Shown here: positions 1 through 4,779 of the stretch, piece after piece
Numbering within the stretch: the stretch's first letter is position 1
Layout: every line of letters begins with the position of its first letter
DNA from: an uncultured Collinsella sp.
Lineage (GTDB): Bacteria > Actinomycetota > Coriobacteriia > Coriobacteriales > Coriobacteriaceae
Length of the DNA: 7,738 nucleotides
Direction of reading: 5' to 3'
NCBI GenBank assembly: GCA_958346935.1
Contig: CATVTM010000085.1
Location: 1-7,738 of the forward strand
The notes under the pieces: generated by a model
Told to the model about the DNA's origin: nothing
What the model saw: only the letters and a program-made list of their open reading frames with translations
Databases searched by the model: none
Translations under genes and position numbers: made by a program

Positions 1-1
1 C

Positions 2-682
2 AAGACGCTCCCCTCAAACGACGAACCCATCAACGCAACCATACAAGAAGAGAGCACGGACAAAGAAGCAGGTGCGGGCGACACGCCGTCGCCGACAAAC
101 AGCGTCCCAGCTTCTTTCGAAGCACCAAATGAGCCCGCTACCGGTCCAAACGATCCCGAGCTCGCGGACAGTCTGGGGCTTGCTGATCCTCAGGAGATCG
201 ATGAAGGTAACTGCTGCGTGCTTGCCGCCCTCGACCACACAGAGGTCATCGACGCCGCGAACATCGAAGTTGCCGCCGCCAATCAGCCCGTCCGCAAGTC
301 GGCCATCATCGCATTTCCTGAATCCATCGAAGTCGTCTTTTTGCCATCGGGCGAGGTCGTGGCCCCAACACTGCTCACCTTGTTGGGCGCCAAGAATACT
401 CGAAACGAAATTAAAAAGGTCACGGTTGTCGACCCTGCAACCACCGCTAAACTGCGTCTATACGCCGTTGCCCCAGACGGAAGCAAGACCTTGGAATTCG
501 ATGGCGACACACTTCTAGCCTGGCGACGTCTGGACATTATGCAAGACGTTTCGTATCAGATCGAACTCGAAGGGTTTGATCGTGCCCGCGATGCCAATAT
601 CATCGCCGCGGCTATTGAATCCCCACAGCGGCTTATGACACTGCGCTTTGACTACTATCCCTATGTCCCGACAACCACCTGA
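2..682 (+). CDS. 3' part of a hypothetical protein with Pro/Glu/Asp linker and probable beta-rich C-terminal domain
   Basis: The frame is open from the left edge, so the start lies outside the window; 226 residues are visible before the TGA at 680-682. I do not recognise the family. Visible residues 1 to about 65 are a low-complexity tract rich in Pro, Glu, Asp, Ser, Thr and Ala, which looks like a flexible linker. The last ~150 residues alternate hydrophobic and polar positions (for example IEVVFLPSGEVV and VSYQIELEGF), which suggests a beta-sandwich, and end in an aromatic stretch (FDYYPYV). I see no LPXTG sorting signal and no transmembrane helix in this part. G/C-rich third positions favour this frame over the overlapping open frames on both strands. 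An internal GTG at 218 could serve as a start but has no good ribosome site and would cut off the linker. A surface or structural protein is possible, but that is only a guess. Confidence 0.7.
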   Translation, partial: KTLPSNDEPINATIQEESTDKEAGAGDTPSPTNSVPASFEAPNEPATGPNDPELADSLGLADPQEIDEGNCCVLAALDHTEVIDAANIEVAAANQPVRKSAIIAFPESIEVVFLPSGEVVAPTLLTLLGAKNTRNEIKKVTVVDPATTAKLRLYAVAPDGSKTLEFDGDTLLAWRRLDIMQDVSYQIELEGFDRARDANIIAAAIESPQRLMTLRFDYYPYVPTTT

Positions 683-762
683 GGCTTAAATGCTGCGCAT
701 CATTCCTAACACCACTTATATAACCGTATTAGATGAGTCGCGATGTGCCTCGCATTTCGTTC

Positions 763-771
763 TGCTACGAT
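763..771 (+). promoter_or_regulatory. candidate extended -10 promoter for the DUF554 gene
   Basis: TGC followed by TACGAT (766-771) forms an extended -10 element. It would start transcription near 778 and give a leader of about 24 bases. No convincing -35 hexamer lies 16-18 bases upstream, as is common for extended -10 promoters. The same element with one base changed occurs before the TerB gene at 1561-1569. An alternative AT-rich stretch at 717-724 (TTATATAA) could also serve. The rest of the 119-base gap (683-801) shows no RNA gene or terminator that I can support. Confidence 0.35.
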
Positions 772-791
772 TGCCACGTTGGCATCAATAC

Positions 792-798
792 AGGAGGG
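792..798 (+). promoter_or_regulatory. Shine-Dalgarno deciding the DUF554 start
   Basis: AGGAGGG lies just ahead of the ATG at 802. This supports 802 over the in-frame ATG at 733, which has no ribosome site and would add an atypical 23-residue Cys-containing extension. The spacing from AGGAGG to the start is 4 bases, the same as for the TerB and helicase genes here. Confidence 0.75.
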
Positions 799-801
799 CT
801 C

Positions 802-1518
802 ATGCCGGGCTTGGGAACAATCATCAACGTTGTGCTTTTAGTTGCGGGCGGTCTTTTGGGATTAGCGGGCGGCCGCTTCATTACACCGCGCATCCAAGAC
901 ACGCTCATGAAAGCATCGGGGCTGTGCGTCCTGTTTATCGGCCTGGGCGGCACCATGCAAAAGATGCTCATCATCGATGGAAAGGCGCTAGCGACCACCG
1001 GTACCACCATGCTCATCGTCTCATTTGCGCTCGGTTCGCTCATCGGCGAGGCCATCAACTTGGAGGCCGCCATCGAGAACCTTGGCGAATGGCTCAAGCG
1101 CAAGACTGGCAGTGAGGGCGATAACGAGTTCACCAACGCTTTTGTCTCGACTTCACTCACCGTGTGCATCGGCGCCATGGCCATTGTGGGATCGATCCAG
1201 GACGGCCTGCTCGGCGACTGGTCAACGCTTGCCCTCAAGGGCGCACTGGACTGCATCATCGTCTGCACCATGACGGCCTCGCTTGGCCGCGGCTGCATCT
1301 TCTCCGCCCTGCCCGTCGCCGTGTTCCAGGGGACGATCACGTTGTTTGCCGGCGCGCTCTCCCCCATCATGACCACAGCTGCCCTCAACAGCCTTTCGCT
1401 CGTAGGCTCCATGCTCATCTTCTGCGTCGGCGTCAACCTCATCCGTCCTCAGACCTTCCGCACGGCCAATATGCTTCCCTCCGTCGTCATCGCCGTCATC
1501 TACGCCCTCCTGTTCTAA
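802..1518 (+). CDS. DUF554 family membrane protein (YqgA-like)
   Basis: This is a polytopic inner-membrane protein of the DUF554 family, whose transport substrate or role is not established. At 238 residues it matches the family's usual length of roughly 230-240. About seven or eight hydrophobic segments are visible, near residues 4-23, 36-52, 65-86, 112-132, 144-162, 166-186, 195-216 and 222-238. The family signature is present: a Gly-rich first helix, and the segment at 122-136 (CIGAMAIVGSIQDGL) followed by GD and a Lys-Gly-Ala-Leu-Asp stretch around 146-150. A polar loop with charged residues lies at about 98-110. The upstream gene is 119 bases away and the downstream TerB gene has its own promoter, so this is probably a single-gene unit. 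No strong terminator follows it, so some read-through into the next operon is possible. Confidence 0.9.
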   Translation: MPGLGTIINVVLLVAGGLLGLAGGRFITPRIQDTLMKASGLCVLFIGLGGTMQKMLIIDGKALATTGTTMLIVSFALGSLIGEAINLEAAIENLGEWLKRKTGSEGDNEFTNAFVSTSLTVCIGAMAIVGSIQDGLLGDWSTLALKGALDCIIVCTMTASLGRGCIFSALPVAVFQGTITLFAGALSPIMTTAALNSLSLVGSMLIFCVGVNLIRPQTFRTANMLPSVVIAVIYALLF

Positions 1519-1539
1519 ATCTATCAACGCAGCGGTATC

Positions 1540-1555
1540 TCGAACATCTGTTTGA
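1540..1555 (+). promoter_or_regulatory. LexA/SOS-box-like operator at the TerB operon promoter
   Basis: The sequence TCGAACATCTGTTTGA matches the actinobacterial SOS box pattern TCGAAC-N4-GTTCGA at 11 of 12 fixed positions. The single difference is T for C at 1553. It also fits the Bacillus DinR/LexA core, GAAC-N4-GTTC, at 7 of 8 positions. It covers the expected -35 region of the promoter whose -10 is at 1564-1569, where a bound repressor would block RNA polymerase. The match is read directly; LexA control is inferred. A chance occurrence of a 16-base site this close to consensus, exactly on a promoter, is unlikely but not excluded. Confidence 0.6.
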
Positions 1556-1560
1556 TGCTG

Positions 1561-1569
1561 TGCTATGAT
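1561..1569 (+). promoter_or_regulatory. extended -10 promoter of the TerB/ATPase/helicase cluster
   Basis: TGC followed by TATGAT (1564-1569) is a good extended -10, five of six matches to TATAAT. With a 17-base spacer the -35 falls at 1541-1546 (CGAACA), which is weak and lies inside the LexA-like box. The predicted start near 1576 leaves a leader of about 30 bases before the GTG at 1606. The 87-base gap 1519-1605 holds this promoter, the operator-like sites and the ribosome site; I see no terminator in it. Confidence 0.55.
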
Positions 1570-1605
1570 ATGAGGTCACCGTAGCTGTGTTCGAGAGGAG
1601 GAGCG

Positions 1606-3366
1606 GTGGCCGACCAGGACATCAAGATGCTCATCGAGCGCATCATGGCCGAGGCCCGGACCCATCAGTCCGCCCGCTTCTCAAACGAAACCTACGCAGA
1701 CGAGCCGATTCTCAAAACCGGCCGACAGATGCAGAATTTCCTCCCCGACCAGTACCGTAAAATGCGCGAGATATCGCGCTGGCAGGATGACCCCAAGGGC
1801 GGTGCGGGCCGCTGGCTTTCGGAAGCCGAGCTTTTTTACCGCCAGGGCCTGCTGATGGCCGACTTTGAGGACGACTGTCCCTACAACGGCACCTTTAAGT
1901 CGTACTTTCCCACCTACAACGCCATGAGCGACCGGCAACTGCGCGGCTACTTTACCTGGCGTGCCCAAGTGCGCCGCGGAACCGTCGAGGAAACGTCTAC
2001 GTCCTTTGCCTTTCTGTATCTCTATGAGCTGATCTGCGGCATTGGCGTAGATAATCCACTCGATGGTTTTAACAAGATCAAGGCTTTTTGGGATGTCTAT
2101 CGCGCCTTCGAGCCCGGCATCGACCGGTTTGCGCGCGTGTGGCTGCAAGATTACGCCGTGTTCCACGGGCTCGACCCCAAGCTGCTTCGCGACTCTAAAA
2201 CCGTCATGTTCGATAACGCCCTTATCGAACTGCGGCGCGCGGCACGAGACCTTGTACCGGCACCGGCACCGTCCGGCCAGACCCCTAAGCGTCGCAAAAC
2301 CTCCGAGCCCACGCTCCCCCTTCCGCCCGATGAGGTGGGCGAGGAGCGACTCATGGCCGCCATCAACGCCCTCTCCACGTACAACCTAAGTAGCTCGCGG
2401 CTCGACCGCAGCCACCACCGCGATCTGCGCCACGTGGCCTGCGCCGTGTATGTCCGCATGGCGCGCTACTATGACACGCACCGAAAGACCGGCATCGTGG
2501 CGAGTTTATTTGGGGAGGAGACGGCCATGCCCTACACCATGTTTGCCTCGGCCGTATTCTTTGCGCCCGAGCGCCACGAGGACTGCGAATACCGCCTGGA
2601 TCCTATCCATATCTACCGTTGCCAAAACGGCTTTTGGGAATGCATGCGTATCCACGGTAGTAGGCAAAAGAGCAGCAAGTTCGGTGAAATGATGCGCGCC
2701 TGCGACCAACGCCTGCGCCTGGCGCTGGACCCCGCCCATCCCCTTAAGGAAGAAAAGGTCCCCAAATATCTGGCCAAGATTATCGATGACGAGATTGTGG
2801 CATGGCTTTCGTGGGACGCCGCACACCAGCCCGTCAAGATCGATATCGATTTGAGCCAGCTGGGGCACATTCGGAGCGCTGCCGCACAAACGCGCGAAGC
2901 GCTTTTGATCGACGAGGAACGCGAGGACGGCGCGTCCGCAGAAGCCGAGGCAGCGGACTCAGGGCAACCGGAAGCCGAGCCCGTAGCCGACGCGACGGTC
3001 GAGGCGGTCGCGGCGGCCGCAGGGCAGGACGAGTCCGACGAGCCGACCATATCCACCGAACAGTTTGGTGTCGTGGCACCGCTTCTCGCGCCGACGCCCG
3101 CGTTCGCAGCTGCTGCGCCCGCTGACGCCACGAACGAACTCGCGCCCGCCGCAGACGCCTATCTCCGCGCGCTGCTCGAGCACAACGCAGTACAGGCGGA
3201 ATCGGCGGTAGTGCAATCGGAGCAGAGCGAGGACATGCTCGTCGATACCATCAACGAGGCGCTCTTTGACCTGGTGGGCGACACCGTAATTGAATTTAGC
3301 GCGGCAGGGCCGCAGATTATCGAGGACTATGAAGCAGACGTGAGAGGATACCTAGACCATGAGTGA
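1606..3366 (+). CDS. TerB_N/TerB_C domain protein
   Basis: This 586-residue cytoplasmic protein starts at GTG behind AGGAGG (1596-1601, spacing 4). TerB_N spans about residues 65-215. Its hallmark core runs from FYRQGLLM (77-84) through YFPTYNAMSDRQLRGYFTWR (100-119), RRGTVEETS and FLYLYELI (136-143). A central region (about 240-405) has no family I can name, and I see no separate TerB metal-binding core. TerB_C appears to begin near 408 (KIDIDLSQLGHIRSAAAQTREALL) and to resume at about 510-585 (LVDTINEALFDLVGDTVIE, then IIEDYEADVRGYL). An Ala/Glu/Asp-rich linker (about 438-510) separates the two parts. TerB-associated domains are named after tellurite resistance operons, but none of the other ter genes is here. 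Its tight link to an ATPase and a helicase argues for a DNA-processing or defence role, perhaps as sensor or scaffold, which is inference. The coding end overlaps the ATPase start by 8 bases. Confidence 0.88.
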   Translation: MADQDIKMLIERIMAEARTHQSARFSNETYADEPILKTGRQMQNFLPDQYRKMREISRWQDDPKGGAGRWLSEAELFYRQGLLMADFEDDCPYNGTFKSYFPTYNAMSDRQLRGYFTWRAQVRRGTVEETSTSFAFLYLYELICGIGVDNPLDGFNKIKAFWDVYRAFEPGIDRFARVWLQDYAVFHGLDPKLLRDSKTVMFDNALIELRRAARDLVPAPAPSGQTPKRRKTSEPTLPLPPDEVGEERLMAAINALSTYNLSSSRLDRSHHRDLRHVACAVYVRMARYYDTHRKTGIVASLFGEETAMPYTMFASAVFFAPERHEDCEYRLDPIHIYRCQNGFWECMRIHGSRQKSSKFGEMMRACDQRLRLALDPAHPLKEEKVPKYLAKIIDDEIVAWLSWDAAHQPVKIDIDLSQLGHIRSAAAQTREALLIDEEREDGASAEAEAADSGQPEAEPVADATVEAVAAAAGQDESDEPTISTEQFGVVAPLLAPTPAFAAAAPADATNELAPAADAYLRALLEHNAVQAESAVVQSEQSEDMLVDTINEALFDLVGDTVIEFSAAGPQIIEDYEADVRGYLDHE

Positions 3367-4663
3367 TACCGCATCCGCAGCACCTCGCGTGCCCAAGCGC
3401 GTCGCTGCCGTCATTCTCAACTCGCTCAAGGGCGGCGTGGTCCCGCGCATCGGCCTTCCTTACATCACCGTAGGACGCGAGGTCGAGATCCGCGCCCTGC
3501 TCACCGATCTGAGTCTCATCGCCGACGGTGGCGCGAGCTTCCGCTTTCTGGTCGGTCGTTACGGCGCCGGCAAGAGCTTTTTGCTCCAGACTATCCGCAC
3601 GCACGCCATGGGCGAGGGATTCGTCGTCGCTGATGCCGACCTGTCGCCCGAGCGCCGCCTGCAGGGCGGTCAGGGACAGGGCCTTGCCACCTACCGCGAG
3701 CTCATCCGCAATATATCGACCAAGACGCGCCCCGAGGGCGGTGCGCTCAACCTTATTCTGGATCGCTGGGTCGCCTCGTGTGCCGACGTCGACGAGTCGG
3801 TCGTCAATGCCCAACTGGCCCCGCTCGAGGAGATGGTCCACGGCTTCGACTTCACCCGTATGCTCCGCCGCTACCGTGCGGCCGTATCCGAGGGCGACGA
3901 AGAAGCTATGAGCCGTGTGACCAAATGGATTCGCGGCGAGTACCGCACCAAGAGCGAGGCTCGCGCCGAGCTGGGCTCCTCGACCATCATCAGCGATGAC
4001 GACTGGTACGACTACGTCAAACTCATCGCGCGTTTTTTGGTTTGCAGTGGCTACAAGGGCATGCTGGTGCTCATCGACGAGCTCGTGAATCTGTATAAGA
4101 TTCCCAATGCCATCACGCGCCAGTACAACTACGAGAAGATCCTGACCATGTACAACGACACACTTCAGGGCAAGGCACAGTACCTGGGCATGATCATGGG
4201 CGGCACGCCAACCTCCATCGAAGACCGCCGCCGCGGCGTGTTCTCCTACGAAGCTCTGCGCAGCCGACTCGCTCAGGGTCGCTTTGCGCGCGAGGACCTT
4301 AAGGACATGCTCGCGCCCATCATCCGCCTGCAGCCACTCACCTACGAGGAGCTACTGGTGCTCATCGAAAAACTCATGCAGATCCATGCCGGCTACTTTG
4401 GCTGGACGCCCACGCTTGCCGAAAACGACTTGGTGGACTTTCTCAAGATTGAGTTCGGCCGCGTGGGAGCCGATACGCACTTGACGCCGCGTGAGGTTAT
4501 CCGTGACTTTATCGAGCTGCTCGATATCCTGTGTCAGAACCCCGATGCAAATGTGGCCGAGCTGCTGCAAAGCGTCGGCGGCGACGCGCTGGCGCCGGCA
4601 GCCGCAACAGGCGACACCGGCACCGCAGGCGGCGACCGCAACTTCGCCGAGTTCACCATCTAA
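3359..4663 (+). CDS. BrxD-type AAA ATPase (DUF2791, BREX ATP-binding protein)
   Basis: This 434-residue P-loop ATPase is of the DUF2791/BrxD family, known from type 2 BREX and related loci. An N-terminal lead (about 14-44) matches the family pattern with KGGVVPRIGLPYITVGREVEI. Walker A is GRYGAGKS (66-73, Lys72). Walker B is MLVLIDEL with Asp240-Glu241, followed by VNLYKI. A sensor-like segment MGGTP lies at 280-284, then RRRGVFSYEALRSRLA (289-304), typical of the family and supplying candidate arginine fingers. The C-terminal third is helical and ends in an Ala/Gly/Thr-rich tail (about 410-428). The ATG overlaps the upstream stop by 8 bases and GAGAGGA lies about 10 bases ahead, so translation is probably coupled to the TerB protein. 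Known relatives act with an Lhr-like helicase, and one follows here. It is presumably a motor or loader on DNA, but its biochemical role is not established. The symbol brxD is withheld because no BREX system is visible. Confidence 0.9.
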   Translation: MSDTASAAPRVPKRVAAVILNSLKGGVVPRIGLPYITVGREVEIRALLTDLSLIADGGASFRFLVGRYGAGKSFLLQTIRTHAMGEGFVVADADLSPERRLQGGQGQGLATYRELIRNISTKTRPEGGALNLILDRWVASCADVDESVVNAQLAPLEEMVHGFDFTRMLRRYRAAVSEGDEEAMSRVTKWIRGEYRTKSEARAELGSSTIISDDDWYDYVKLIARFLVCSGYKGMLVLIDELVNLYKIPNAITRQYNYEKILTMYNDTLQGKAQYLGMIMGGTPTSIEDRRRGVFSYEALRSRLAQGRFAREDLKDMLAPIIRLQPLTYEELLVLIEKLMQIHAGYFGWTPTLAENDLVDFLKIEFGRVGADTHLTPREVIRDFIELLDILCQNPDANVAELLQSVGGDALAPAAATGDTGTAGGDRNFAEFTI

Positions 4664-4698
4664 CCTACCAAAAAGGGACAGGTTTATTTTGGCAGGTT
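4662..4698 (+). repeat. imperfect 12-base-pair hairpin overlapping the ATPase stop codon
   Basis: AACCTACCAAAA (4662-4673) pairs with TTTTGGCAGGTT (4687-4698) at 11 of 12 positions (A4667 opposite C4693), around a 13-base loop. The left arm includes the last two bases of the ATPase TAA. Only a short mixed run (TTAT) follows, so it is not a standard U-tract terminator, although partial attenuation between ATPase and helicase is possible. The loop with its flanks (AAAAAGGGACAGGTTTATTT) resembles dispersed intergenic repeats I associate with REP/RAYT-type elements. Copy number cannot be judged from one window. Confidence 0.55.
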
Positions 4699-4706
4699 TT
4701 ATCTGG
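4679..4706 (+). repeat. tandem imperfect 14-base direct repeat
   Basis: CAGGTTTATTTTGG (4679-4692) is followed directly by CAGGTTTTATCTGG (4693-4706), with 11 of 14 positions identical. It overlaps the right half of the hairpin. This T-rich tract differs sharply in composition from the surrounding genes, which supports an inserted or repeat-derived origin. It may instead be paired binding half-sites. The remaining bases to 4769 show no gene and no convincing promoter. Confidence 0.5.
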
Positions 4707-4769
4707 GCAAACGTTGAAGCAGTAATGCAGCAAGCCGTTGCCAGCCGCGTTGAGAGATTCGATGTTGAA

Positions 4770-4775
4770 AGGAGG
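4770..4775 (+). promoter_or_regulatory. Shine-Dalgarno deciding the helicase start
   Basis: AGGAGG with a 4-base spacer precedes the GTG at 4780. Earlier in-frame candidates, TTG at 4738 and ATG at 4762, lack such a site, so the shorter protein beginning Met-Asn-Ala-Phe-Asp is preferred. Confidence 0.75.
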
Positions 4776-4779
4776 CCCC

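Larger units (their letters stand above)
1538..1596. repeat. perfect 9-base inverted repeat flanking the promoter
   Basis: TCTCGAACA at 1538-1546 is exactly complementary in reverse to TGTTCGAGA at 1588-1596, with 41 bases between. The left arm is half of the LexA-like box. The right arm ends at the first base of the Shine-Dalgarno (AGGAGG, 1596-1601). The right arm alone is a perfect GTTCGA half-site, but the partner half ten bases upstream (1579-1584) matches only 3 of 6. It could be a second, weak operator half-site allowing cooperative binding or looping. In a read-through transcript from upstream the arms could also pair next to the ribosome site. Confidence 0.5.

Noticed and set aside
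765..1442. 225-residue minus-strand open frame over the DUF554 gene
   Set aside because: It is antisense to a clear membrane protein, has low-complexity composition (many Met, Ser, Pro), and shows no family features.
2613..3131. 172-residue minus-strand frame rich in Ala and Ser
   Set aside because: It mirrors the Ala/Glu linker of the TerB protein and is low complexity, with no supported start.
1606..3366. Tellurite resistance operon suggested by the TerB name
   Set aside because: Only the TerB_N and TerB_C accessory domains are visible. No TerC, TerD, TerZ or TerA-like gene is present, and the partners are an ATPase and a helicase.
4689..4728. Separate promoter for the helicase (TTGGCA as -35)
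   Set aside because: No acceptable -10 lies 16-18 bases downstream. The nearest AT-rich hexamer is about 28 bases away, and TTGGCA is part of the hairpin and repeat.
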